A stretch of DNA of 64,000 bases from Nematostella vectensis (Eukaryota; Cnidaria; Anthozoa; Actiniaria; Edwardsiidae), in contig NC_064037.1 in assembly GCF_932526225.1 (NCBI RefSeq), positions 62,001-126,000 on the forward strand, read 5' to 3'. The notes under the pieces are model-generated. The model searched no databases. It was not told where the DNA came from and saw only the letters and a program-made list of their open reading frames with translations. Shown one piece after another: positions 36,767 to 47,828 of the stretch. Within the stretch, counting starts at the first letter, position 1. Each line of letters begins with the position of its first letter. The position numbers and the translations under genes were made by a program.

Positions 36767-38769
36767 TTTATTTCTATTTATTTTATGCTTTTCACATGAC
36801 ACAAAAACAGCGTCTTTTTTCTTCGCTAATTTGATGTCATGTACACAATAAAAGAGATGCGCCCGTGCGCATGGCGAGTCCCCAAGGGACCCAAGACGCC
36901 CAAATAGACCTCTATTTTTTGTCATCCACAATCTCGGCGAGCTGTGCGTGGCGTAACCGTATTAAAGGCCTGGGATCCTGGTTATTGTCCTCCCCATTAA
37001 TGCGCGAGTTGGGATAACCTTGCAAGAGTGTTGTACAGCATATTCGCTCGGAAATATCGGTGCTTGGGGCCTTCGGGTTCTTTACAGCCTTCCGTAAAAG
37101 CCTTGTGCTGCCATACCGATTGGGTAATCCGTATGTATGGTTTCCGTTTTGTTCTTCAGACCGGGTTCGATCCCAGGCCAATGGGCTTTTTTTTTAGTTC
37201 CTTTTTTTTTCTTTGTGCTGGACCCCCTTAATCCTGATAGGTTTTGCGCGAAAATAATAAAAAAAAGTGAGTTTGCAAAATAAGCTTGCTAGATTTATTG
37301 ATTATATGTATTCAATTTGTTCCTAGGAAATTAACAAAAAACACAAAGCAAAGAGTTTGAGGAAGTAAACAAGTCTGTGAACTTTAATGTTCTATTTGAA
37401 GGGGTGCATTTTGTACAGGGAGGCATACATAGAATGCTTAACTGGTGGAGAGGGAAGAGGTAAAAGTTTATTGAGCATAATTTCAACAATAGCAGGGGGA
37501 AGAGAGGGGCACTCTCTTCATACAATATTGCAGTTGTTACCTATAATTAAATAAGTTTGTAACATGTCTTTGTTTATTAAGCAAGGTCTATTTCTGAGAC
37601 AAGCAAACTCAAGTAAAGCTGTTAAAATAACAGGTGAGTGTTAAAAGAAAAACAATTATCTGATTAGTAAACTACTGTAGATTCGTTTGCACCAAAATAA
37701 GAACAAACTTCATTTTGTTTGTTATTTATGAGGAACGAGATGAGCTCTACAAAGCCATAAAGAAATATGTATTGCTCATCTAAATTATACAAGTAAATAA
37801 TAATATTCAAAAAGAACTACTGTAAGTAATTAGAGTGGTTTTCATTAACCTGTGAAACAAAGTGTGATAGTTAAACGGTAATAGTTAGTAAAACACAAAA
37901 AAGTACAATAGAATCAGATCACCACAAAGTGTAATACGCTAAAGCGTAGTTCACGGGTTAATGAAGGTTTTGACATTTCAACCTTACATCCACATGAAAG
38001 TAATGCTTAATATCGACTGCCCTACAGTAAGTGTTTTGCAGTCAAGTTGTTTTCTGTTAGTAGGTAAAAAAATTATTCTAAATAATAGTAATCATAGCTA
38101 TGGTCACCACTTACACATATAGCACTTGTAATGAAAAAAAAGAAAAAATATATATATGCAGTCAAACAACAGAATTGCATGTTAACCTTGAATATATTGA
38201 ATAAAGGACTGCAAAAAAAATCTTTTGTTCTAGTTGCTTGAATTGACCCTTGGCTATTTTTAGCTGAATTCCCCTCCCCCTCTAAAAAAGAAAATAATAA
38301 TAATAATAATAGAACAAAACTAAAAAGAAAACAAACACAGCAGTGACCCCCACCAACAATTTTGATTTTTTTTACTTTCCTTTAAAGGGTGAGTGTCATG
38401 TTTAAGAGATTTGCAATAGCTCTAGAGCCCTGACACAATGAACTTCAGTGAAATTCTAATACTGACTTATGAGCTTTTGGTACATGTGGGAGACTTTAAA
38501 CAAAACAAACAAAATGACCACAAACTGTCCATTAACATAGTTTTCAATATAATATTGCATATTATTTAATAAGGTATTGACAGCTTTTAAAAAGTTCAAC
38601 TGTTTGTAGACACTTAAAAGCCTACAATAAACACTGACTCCAGACATGCGCAGTACTATGCTGCTGCCCCTTTAAAGTAAAATACAGCTTTACTTAGTCA
38701 GCGTAGACAATATTGCGGATTTTGTCAATATTCTAATATGAATATGTCAATATTCTCCCCCCTTACGTC
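36767..38769 (+). repeat. Array unit 17 (haplotype II)
   Basis: 2003 bp. Carries ATTAAAGGCC in the conserved block instead of ATTACAGGCC, and the GCGCGAAAAT variant. Confidence 0.95.
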
Positions 38770-40771
38770 TTTATTTCTATTTATTTTATGCTTTTCACAT
38801 GATACAAAAACAGCGTCTTTTTTCTTCGCTAATTTGATGTCATGTACAAAATAAAAGAGATGCGCCCGTGCGCATGGCGAGTCCCCAAGGGACCCAAGAC
38901 GCCCAAATAGACCTCTATTTTTTGTCATCCACAATCTCGGCGAGCTGTGCGTGGCGTAACCGTATTACAGGCCTGGGATCCTGGTTATTGTCCTCCCCAT
39001 TAATGCGCGAGTTGGGATAACCTTGCAAGAGTGTTGTACAGCATATTCGCTCGGAAATATCGGTGCTTGGGGCCTTCGGGTTCTTTACAGCCTTCCGTAA
39101 AAGCCTTGTGCTGCCATACCGATTGGGTAATCCGTATGTATGGTTTCCGTTTTGTTCTTCAGACCGGGTTCGATCCCAGGCCAATGGGCTTTTTTTTTAG
39201 TTCCTTTTTTTTTCTTTGTGCTGGACCCCCTTAATCCTGATAGGTTTTGCGCAAAAATAATAAAAAAAAGTGAGTTTGGAAAATAAGCTTGCTAGATTTA
39301 TTGATTATATGTATTCAATTTGTTCCTAGGAAGTTAACAAAAAACACAAAGCAAAGAGTTTAAGGAAGTAAACAAGTCTGTGAACTTTAATGTTCTATTT
39401 GAAGGGGCGCATTTTGTACAGGGAAGCATACATAGAATGCTTAACTGGTGGAGAGGGAAGAGGTAAAAGTTTATTGAGCATAATTTCAACAATAGCAGGG
39501 GGAAGAGAGGGGCACTCTCTTCATACAATATTGCAGTTGTTACCTATAATTAAATAAGTTTGTAAGATATATTTGTTTATTAAGCAAGGTCTATTTCTGA
39601 GACAAGCAAACTCAAGTAAGAGCTGTTGAAATAACAGGTGAGTGTTAAAAAAAAAACAATTATCTGATTAGAAAACTAATGTAGATTCCTTTGCACCAAA
39701 ATAAGAACAAACTTCATTTTGTTTGTTATTTATGAGGAACGAGATGAGCTCTACAAGGCCAAGAAGAAATATGTATTGCTCATCTAAATTATACAAGTAA
39801 ATAATAATATTAAAAAAGAACTACTGTAAGTAATTAGAGTGGTTTTCATTAACCTGTGAAACAAAGTGTGATAGTTAAACGGTAATAGTTAGTAAAACAC
39901 AAAAAAGTACAATAGAATCAGATCACAACAAAGTGTAATACGCTAAAGCGTAGTTCACGGGTTAATGAAGGTTTTGACATTTCAACCTTACATCCACATG
40001 AAAGTAATGCCTAATATCGACTGCCCTACAGTAAGTGTTTTGCAGTCAAGTTGTTTTCTGTTAGTAGGTAAAAAATTATTCTAAATAATAGTAATCATAG
40101 CTATGGTCACCACTTACACATATAGCACTTGTAATGAAAAGAAAGAAAAAATATATATATGCAGTCAAACAACAGAATTGCATGATAACCTTGAATATAT
40201 TGAATAAAGGACTGCAAAAAAAATCTTTTGTACTAGTTGCTTGAATTGACCCTTGGCTATTTTTAGCTGAATTCCCCTCCCCCTCTAAAAAAGAAAATAA
40301 TAATAATAATAGCACAAAACTAAAAAGAAAACAAACACAGCAGAGACCCCCACCAACAATTTTGATTTTTTTTACTTTCCTTTAAAGGGGGAGTGTCATG
40401 TTTAAGAGATTTGCAATAGCTCTAGAGCCCTGACACAATGAACTTCAGTGAAATTCTAATACTGACTTATGAGCTTTTGGTACATGTGGGAGACTTTAAA
40501 CAAAACAAAAAAAAAATGACCACAAACTGTCCATTAACATAGTTTTCAATATAATATTGCATATTATTTAATAAGGTATTGACAGCTTTTAAAAAGTTCA
40601 ACTGTTTGTAGACACTTAAAAGCCTACAATAAACACTGACTCGAGACATGCGCAGTACTATGCTGCTGCCCCTTTAAAGTAAAATACAGCTTTACTTAGT
40701 CAGCGTAGACAATATTGCGGATTTTGTCAATATTCTAATATGAATATGTCAATATTCTCCCCCCTTACGTC
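38770..40771 (+). repeat. Array unit 18 (mosaic), near-twin of unit 10
   Basis: 2002 bp. Shares with unit 10 the haplotype I to II switch and the CTGCAAAAAAAATCTTTTG variant. The two start 20142 bp apart. Confidence 0.95.
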
Positions 40772-41724
40772 TTTATTTCTATTTATTTTATGCTTTTCAC
40801 ATGATACCAAAACAGCGTCTTTTTTCTTCGCTAATTTGATGTCATGTACACAATAAAAGAGATGCGCCCGTGCGCATGGCGAGTCCCCAAGGGACCCAAG
40901 ACACCCAAATAGACCTCTATTTTTTGTCATCCACAATCTCGGCGAGCTGTGCGTGGCGTAACCGTATTACAGGCCTGGGATCCTGGTTATTGTCCTCCCC
41001 ATTAATGCGCGGGTTGGGATAACCTTGCAAGAGTGTTGTACAGCATATTCGCTCGGAAATATCGGTGCTTGGGGCCTTCGGGTTCTTTACAGCCTTCCGT
41101 AAAAGCCTTGTGCTGCCATACCGATTGGGTAATCCGTATGTATGGTTTCCGTTTTGTTCTTCAGACCGGGTTCGATCCCAGGCCAATGGGCTTTTTTTTT
41201 AGTTCCTTTTTTTTTTCTTTGTGCTGGACCCCCTTAATCCTGATAGGTTTTGCGCGAAAATAATAAAAAAAGTGAGTTTGCAAAATAAGCTTGCTAGATT
41301 TATTGATTATATGTATTCAATTTGTTCCTAGGAAATTAACAAAAAACACAAAGCAAAGAGTTTGAGGAAGTAAACAAGTCTGTGAACTTTAATGTTCTAT
41401 TTGAAGGGGTGCATTTTGTACAGGGAAGCATACATAGAATGCTTAACTGGTGGAGAGGGAAGAGGTAAAAGTTTATTGAGCATAATTTCAACAATAGCAG
41501 GGGGAAGAGAGGGGCACTCTCTTCATACAATATTGCAGTTGTTACCTATAATTAAATAAGTTTGTAACATGTCTTTGTTTATTAAGCAAGGTCTATTTCT
41601 GAGACAAGCAAACTCAAGTAAGGCTGTTAAAATAACAGGTGAGTGTTAAAAGAAAAACAATTATCTGATTAGAAAACTACTGTAAATTCGTTTGCACCAA
41701 AATAAGAACAAACTTCATTTTGTT

Positions 41725-41729
41725 TGTTA
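41725..41729 (+). repeat. 5-bp target-site duplication of the LINE, left copy (TGTTA)
   Basis: Normal units read TTTGTTATTTATGAGG. Here TGTTA occurs before the LINE (41725-41729) and after it (45142-45146), implying a short target duplication. Confidence 0.65.
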
Positions 41730-44700
41730 ACAACAACAACAACAACATATTTTATTAGCACCCTCTATTATACAGATATTACTTATTAAATATGAAAAGG
41801 AGAAAAATAAATATAATTTTTATAATTGGGCACCAGCCGCATTAAGAAATAGCATAGCTAATCGAGCTGAAGCGGCTAGGTCAAGCGGAAAATTGCCTGG
41901 GTAAACAACGTGATACATCAATATAATATCAATACAAACAGAAACGAAAAAACAAACGATAATAGATGCGCGCACAAGAACAAGACACGCACAAGCAAGG
42001 GGAGGTCGATTATAGGGATCATTTATATATAGGAGAGAATCTTAAGTTTGTAAATTACAACAATAATAGAGTTAGCTTTTGTAGCGATCTAAAAGAGAGC
42101 TGATCATTAGTGTCTTGAAACTGGAGCGAGATTTAGATTTATAATCATCCTGAATATCGTTCCAGATTTTTACACCAAGAAAGCGAATGTTAAATTTGCC
42201 ATAGTTTGTGCGTATCTTAGGCAGGTAATAAGTCTTCCTACTAGCAAGTCTTGTATTATATTGATGTATCCTGTTAATATTTGTGAAAAATGATTTGAAG
42301 ACAGATGGCAAATGATCTGAATGGAAGTCATACATAAACAGTGCATTGTTAAGATAGATTATGTCATGAAGTTTGAGGAGACTAAGTTGGTAGAATAATG
42401 GATTTGAAGGGGTCCTAAAATCAGAAAAAGTTAATATTCTAATTGCCCTTTTCTGAAGTATAAAAAGGGGCTTAAGAGTAGTTGCATAGGTGTTGCCCCA
42501 GGTCACAACTGAGTAAGTTAGAAATGGAAATAATAATGTATAGTAAAGCATTTTTAGGACTGAAATATTTACATAATGTCTTATTTTTGAGAGAACACCA
42601 ATGCAACGTTTAATCTTTTTAGCTATATGAAGTATCTGATATTTCCAGCTAAGATGGGAGTCAATATAGATGCCTAGATATTTGATGTACTTCTCTTTCT
42701 TGATGCATTTGCCATTTATCTTAATACTTAGAGTATATTTAGAGATTTTCTGTGGTGGATGAAAAATGATGAAGTTTGTTTTATCGATATTTAGAGAGAG
42801 CTTATTGGCAGCAAGCCAGCTAGAAACATGAAGAAGATTTTCGTTGATACAGGATTCCAGAGCAAGCAAACTACTGTTCGAGTAAAATAGGTTAGTGTCA
42901 TCAGCAAAGATATGAAAATCAAATATACTACTGCATCTATGAAAGTCATTGATATAAATAAGAAATAAGAGGGGGCCAAGTACTGAACCCTGTGGGACTC
43001 CATGAGTGAGGACAACTTCATCAGATTCTGAATTATTAACTGACACAAATTGCCTTCTATTTGACAAGTATGATGAAAACCATTCATTTGCAATTCCACG
43101 AATTCCGTAGTGAGCAAGTTTGCTAATAAGAATTTTATGATCAACTGTGTCAAATGCTTTTGAGAAGTCGAGGAATATCCCACAGGAATACTGGCCCTCC
43201 TCTATAGCCCTTTGAATTTTGTCTACAATTAGAAGTGTTGCATGAAAAGTAGTGTGATGCTCTCGGAATCCAAATTGCTTGTCATAGAGAATATTATATT
43301 TGTTAATAAAGGCAATAAGTCTTTTATACATTAGTTTCTCCAAGATTTTGTTAAAAATTGAAAGCAGCGAGATTGGTCTATAATTATCCATGCAGCTAAA
43401 TGAATCTTTTTTATGAATTGGAATTGTTATTGCAATTTTAAACTGATCCGGGACACAGCCATTACTAAATGAGTGATTGTATAATATTTCCAAGGGTACT
43501 GATAAATAGGACTTCAATAATTTTAGAAGGCAAACTGGGATGCTATAAGGACCTGATGCCTTGGAGGGATTTAACCCAGAAATAATATCCTCTATCTCAA
43601 ATGCTGTGACCGGAGAAAGGACAAAACTGTTTACTAGCGGTGGACCAAGGAAGGATTCAGGACTTCTATCTACATGTGGAAGTTTACTAGCAAGCTGACT
43701 ACCAATTGTAGCAAAAAAGTTATTAAAGGCTATTGCAATAGCTTTGGGGTCTTTGACTGGCTTATTATTAATGATAAGTTTGGAGGGTTGGTTTGAGCAA
43801 GTAGGCTTTGTTGTTATCAATTCCTTAATACCTGACCAAATATTTTTTATATTCTTACTATTGGTAGCAAAGTAATTCTGATAGTAGTTCTGTTTGCTAG
43901 TTCTAATAACCTGACTAATCTTATTGCGATAGCATTTGTATTTTGAGAGGTAGTACTCACTTCTAGATACAAGATATTTTTTATAGAATTTGTCCTTCAG
44001 CTTGATTGATGTTATAATGCCCTTGGTAATCCAAGGCTTGGAAAGTGATTTAATCTCCTTTCTTGTCCGTTTCCTCAGGGGAACATGTTTGTCAATAATA
44101 GCAGAAATATTTGAGAAAAAGGATTGAAATATATCGTTAACATTTTTCGATCCATCATTAGATGGTAGGACATCGATCCAGTTGATGGACTGTATATCTG
44201 ATAATAATGCTTCTTTATCAAGCTTGGAGAAATCTCGTTTGTACATTTTGTAACTCTGGGGTAAAGGTGCTAATTTATTAATAATTAAGAAATTAGGAAG
44301 ATGATCTGTAATTCCAGTAAGTATATTTCCACTTAGGGTCTGATGTTCCAGGGAATTGAAAAAAATGTTATCGATTAAAGTTGCCGAGTGTTCAGTGATT
44401 CTGGTGGGCTTTAACATATGAGGGTGAAAGTGGTAAGCACCCAGGCTATTTACAAATTCATTTGTGTCAGAATTAGAGTCATAATTGAGCAAATTCAAAT
44501 TAAAATCGACCATTATTAAACAGAACTTGTTTTCTTTGCTTACTCGTTCCACAATATCATACAAAAAATTGAGGGTTATATCTAGATTACTATTTGGATG
44601 TCGATAAATAGTCCCACAGACAATATTACGTTGCTGCGGGATTTCAATTTCAACCCAAAGTGACTCAAATTCTGGCTTGGAACAGCAAAACTCATCCCTT

Positions 44701-45141
44701 TTTGAGTATACCAGATTATTTTTGATGTAGAATCCAACCCCCCCTGCATCTGACAGTGTTGGCTGTGAGAGAAAATTATAACCTGTCATGCAGGTATTTG
44801 TAAGAGGGGGAAGCCCATCCAAGATTTTGGTTTCAGACAGACCGATAACAGGAAAAGGATTCTGTAGTTCATCCAGCAGATGGCAAAAACGATCAAAATT
44901 TTTGGATAGACTTCTGATATTAAAGTGCAAAGCAGAAAATGCTTTTTCAGCTAGGGAGGATTGGATCTCTACATTTGAAAGGCTGGAAATCTTTTCAAGA
45001 GAAGACATTACATCAAAGCATGGCAAAGAATCTAGATTTAAATTAGAAATTTTCTTTGAGCACAAACAAGCCTCATTAGAGTTATAAGCAAGTTCGGCTA
45101 GAGCTGTATTGTTGACAGACTGGAAAGGAAAAATAGCATGG
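41730..45141 (-). mobile_element. 5'-truncated non-LTR retrotransposon (LINE, Jockey/CR1/L2-like group)
   Basis: 3.4 kb on the minus strand. At the 3' end is a short (GTT)n tail, seen as six AAC repeats at 41729-41746 on the plus strand, then a 3' UTR of about 325 bp and a long endonuclease/reverse transcriptase frame. At the 5' end the frame is still open into the junction, so the copy starts inside the protein-coding region and is 5'-truncated, as usual for target-primed reverse transcription. A 5-bp target duplication, short tail and intact frame suggest recent insertion. Because the array is homogenised and only this unit carries it, it inserted after the last amplification of this unit. 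Confidence 0.9.
42072..45065 (-). CDS. LINE ORF2-type protein: endonuclease plus reverse transcriptase (partial at N-terminus)
   Basis: 997 codons from 45065 to the TAA stop. The first codon shown is TTG, not a credible start; the same frame stays open upstream for about 25 more codons to the element's 5' edge with no ATG, so the true N-terminus is missing. Residues about 45-260 form the apurinic-type endonuclease: LHFNIRSLS (N49), LSETK, YRHPN, VDFNLNLL and TDHLP motifs. The usual glycine before DFN is valine here. Residues about 530-800 form the reverse transcriptase: NYRPISLL, QFGFREHH, LDFSKAFD (D633), GVPQGSVLGP and FADD (720-723), so the three catalytic aspartates are present. A C-terminal region with YLGIYID and VTWG follows, typical of the CR1/L2/Jockey group. 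No RNase H domain was recognised. It would copy its own RNA at nicked target DNA; this copy lacks a start and promoter. Confidence 0.93.
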   Translation of the reverse strand: MCSKKISNLNLDSLPCFDVMSSLEKISSLSNVEIQSSLAEKAFSALHFNIRSLSKNFDRFCHLLDELQNPFPVIGLSETKILDGLPPLTNTCMTGYNFLSQPTLSDAGGVGFYIKNNLVYSKRDEFCCSKPEFESLWVEIEIPQQRNIVCGTIYRHPNSNLDITLNFLYDIVERVSKENKFCLIMVDFNLNLLNYDSNSDTNEFVNSLGAYHFHPHMLKPTRITEHSATLIDNIFFNSLEHQTLSGNILTGITDHLPNFLIINKLAPLPQSYKMYKRDFSKLDKEALLSDIQSINWIDVLPSNDGSKNVNDIFQSFFSNISAIIDKHVPLRKRTRKEIKSLSKPWITKGIITSIKLKDKFYKKYLVSRSEYYLSKYKCYRNKISQVIRTSKQNYYQNYFATNSKNIKNIWSGIKELITTKPTCSNQPSKLIINNKPVKDPKAIAIAFNNFFATIGSQLASKLPHVDRSPESFLGPPLVNSFVLSPVTAFEIEDIISGLNPSKASGPYSIPVCLLKLLKSYLSVPLEILYNHSFSNGCVPDQFKIAITIPIHKKDSFSCMDNYRPISLLSIFNKILEKLMYKRLIAFINKYNILYDKQFGFREHHTTFHATLLIVDKIQRAIEEGQYSCGIFLDFSKAFDTVDHKILISKLAHYGIRGIANEWFSSYLSNRRQFVSVNNSESDEVVLTHGVPQGSVLGPLLFLIYINDFHRCSSIFDFHIFADDTNLFYSNSSLLALESCINENLLHVSSWLAANKLSLNIDKTNFIIFHPPQKISKYTLSIKINGKCIKKEKYIKYLGIYIDSHLSWKYQILHIAKKIKRCIGVLSKIRHYVNISVLKMLYYTLLFPFLTYSVVTWGNTYATTLKPLFILQKRAIRILTFSDFRTPSNPLFYQLSLLKLHDIIYLNNALFMYDFHSDHLPSVFKSFFTNINRIHQYNTRLASRKTYYLPKIRTNYGKFNIRFLGVKIWNDIQDDYKSKSRSSFKTLMISSLLDRYKS

Positions 45142-45146
45142 TGTTA
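45142..45146 (+). repeat. 5-bp target-site duplication of the LINE, right copy (TGTTA)
   Basis: Normal unit sequence (TTTATGAGGAACGAG) resumes immediately afterwards. Confidence 0.65.
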
Positions 45147-45692
45147 TTTATGAGGAACGAGATGAGCTCTACAAAGCCATAAAGAAATATGTATTGCTCA
45201 TCTAAATTATACAAGTAAATAATAATATTAAAAAAGAACTACTGTAAGTAATTAGAGTGGTTTTCATTAACCTGTGAAACAAAGTGTGATAGTTAAACGG
45301 TAATAGTTAGTAAAACACAAAAAAAGTACAATAGAATCAGATCACCACAAAGTGTAATACGCTAAAGCGTAGTTCACGGGTTAATGAAGGTTTTGACATT
45401 TCAACCTTACATCCACATGAAAGTAATGCCTAATATCGACTGCCCTACAGTAAGTGTTTTGCAGTCAAGTTGTTTTCTGTTAGTAGGTAAAAAATTATTC
45501 TAAATAATAGTAATCATAGATATGGTCACCACTTACACATATAGCACTTGTAATGAAAAAAAAGAAAAAATATATATATGCAGTCAAACAACAGAATTGC
45601 ATGATAACCTTGAATATATTGAATAAAGGACTGCAAAAAAAATCTTTTGTACTAGTTGCTTGAATTGACCCTTGGCTATTTTTAGCTGAATT

Positions 45693-45702
45693 CCCCTGAC
45701 TC
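45693..45702 (+). other. Junction of a 359-bp internal deletion in unit 19
   Basis: Sequence passes from GAATTCCCCT directly to GACTCGAGAC. In unit 18 these points are 359 bp apart (40278 and 40638). The two ends share CT, so a microhomology-mediated deletion is likely. It removes the AAT microsatellite and nearly all of the 287-bp TTAA element. Confidence 0.85.
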
Positions 45703-45831
45703 GAGACATGCGCAGTACTATGCTGCTGCCCCTTTAAAGTAAAATACAGCTTTACTTAGTCAGCGTAGACAATATTGCGGATTTTGTCAATATTCTAATA
45801 TGAATATGTCAATATTCTCCCCCCTTACGTC

Positions 45832-47828
45832 TTTATTTCTATTTATTTTATGCTTTTCACATGATACAAAAACAGCGTCTTTTTTCTTCGCTAATTTGAT
45901 GTCATGTACACAATAAAAGAGATGCGCACGTGCGCATGGCGAGTCCCCAAGGGACCCAAGACGCCCAAATAGACCTCTATTTTTTGTCATCCACAATCTC
46001 TGCGAGCTGTGCGTGGCGTAACCGTATTACAGGCCTGGGATCCTGGTTATTGTCCTCCCCATTAATGCGCGGGTTGGGATAACCTTGCAAGAGTGTTGTA
46101 CAGCATATTCGCTCGGAAATATCGGTGCTTGGGGCCTTCGGGTTCTTTACAGCCTTCCGTAAAAGCCTTGTGCTGCCATACCGATTGGGTAATCCGTATG
46201 TATGGTTTCCGTTTTGTTCTTCAGACCGGGTTCGATCCCAGGCCAATGGGCTTTTTTTTTAATTCGCTTTTTTTTCTTTGTGCTGGACCCCCTTAATCCT
46301 GATAGGTTTTGCGCAAAAATAATAAAAAAAAGTGAGTTTGCAAAATAAGCTTGCTAGATTTATTGATTATATGTATTCAATTTGTTCCTAGGAAGTTAAC
46401 AAAAAACACAAAGCAAAGAGTTTGAGGAAGTAAACAAGTCTGTGAACTTTAATGTTCTATTTGAAGGGGCGCATTTTGTACAGGGAAGCATACATAGAAT
46501 GCTTAACTGGTGGAGAGGGGAGAGGTAACAGTTTATTGAGCATAATGTCAACAATAGCAGGGGGAAGGGAGGGGCACTCTCTTCATACAATATTGCAGTT
46601 GTTACCTATTATTAAATAAGTTTGTAAGATATATTTGTTTATTAAGCAAGGTCTATTTCTGAGACAAGCAAACTCAAGTAAGAGCTGTTGAAATAACAGG
46701 TGAGTGTTAAAAAAAACAATTATCTGATTAGAAAACTAATGTAGATTCCTTTGCACCAAATAAGAACAAACTTCATTTTGTTTGTTATTTATGAGGAACG
46801 AGATGAGCTCTACAAGGCCAAGAAGAAATATGTATTGCTCATCTAAATTATACAAGTAAATAATAATATTAAAAAAGAATTACTGTAAGTAATTAGAGTG
46901 GTTTTCATTAACCCGTGAAACAAAGTGTGATAGTTAAACGGTAATAGTTAGTAAAACACAAAAAAGAACAATAGAATCAGATCACTACAAAGTGTAATAC
47001 GCTAAAGCGTAGTTCACGGGTTAATGAAGGTTTTGACATTTCAACCTTACATCCACATGAAAGTAATGCCTAATATCGAGAGCCCTACAGCAAGTGTTTT
47101 GCAGTCAAGTTGTTTTCTGTTAGTAGGTAAAAAATTATTCTAAATAATAGTAATCATAGCTATGGTCACCACTTACACATATAGCACTTGTAATGAAAAG
47201 AAAGAAAAAATATATATATGCAGCCAAACAACAGAATTGCATGATAACCTTGAATATATTGAATAAAGGACTGCAAAAAACATCTTTTGTACTAGTTGCT
47301 TGAATTGACCCTTGGCTATTTTTAGCTGAATTCCCCTCCCCCTCTAAAAAAGAAAATAATAATAATAATAGAACAAAACTAAAAAGAAAACAAACACAGC
47401 AGAGACCCCAACGAACAATGTTGATTTTTTTTACTTTCCTTTAAAGGGGGAGTGTCATGTTTAAGAGATTTGCAATAGCTCTAGAGCCCTGACACAATGA
47501 ACTTCAGTGAAATTCTAATACTGACTTATGAGCTTTTGTTACATGTGGGAGACTTTAAACAAAACAAAAAAAATGACCACAAACTGTCCATTAACATAGT
47601 TTTCAATATAATATTGCATATTATTTAATAAGGTATTGACAGCTTTTAAAAAGTTCAACTGTTTGTAGACACTTAAAAGCCTACAATAAACACTGACTGG
47701 AGACATGCGCAGTACTATGCTGCTGCCCCTTTAAAGTAAAATACAGCTTTACTTAGTAAGCGTAGACAATATTGCGGATTTTGTCAATATTCTAATATGA
47801 ATATGTCAATATCCTCCCCCCTTACGTC
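45832..47828 (+). repeat. Array unit 20 (haplotype I)
   Basis: 1997 bp. The first hairpin loop is CACG (near 45928). Follows the LINE-bearing haplotype II unit. Confidence 0.95.

Larger units (their letters stand above)
40772..45831 (+). repeat. Array unit 19, with LINE insertion and a 359-bp deletion
   Basis: 5060 bp in total. Removing the LINE (3412 bp) and its 5-bp target duplication leaves 1643 bp, about 359 bp short of a normal unit. The deletion junction is at 45697. Confidence 0.95.

Noticed and set aside
42791-43183. 130-codon second frame inside the LINE, and a 99-codon plus-strand frame at 44788-45087
   Set aside because: Both lie wholly within, or nearly within, the long reverse transcriptase/endonuclease frame and are shadows of it.
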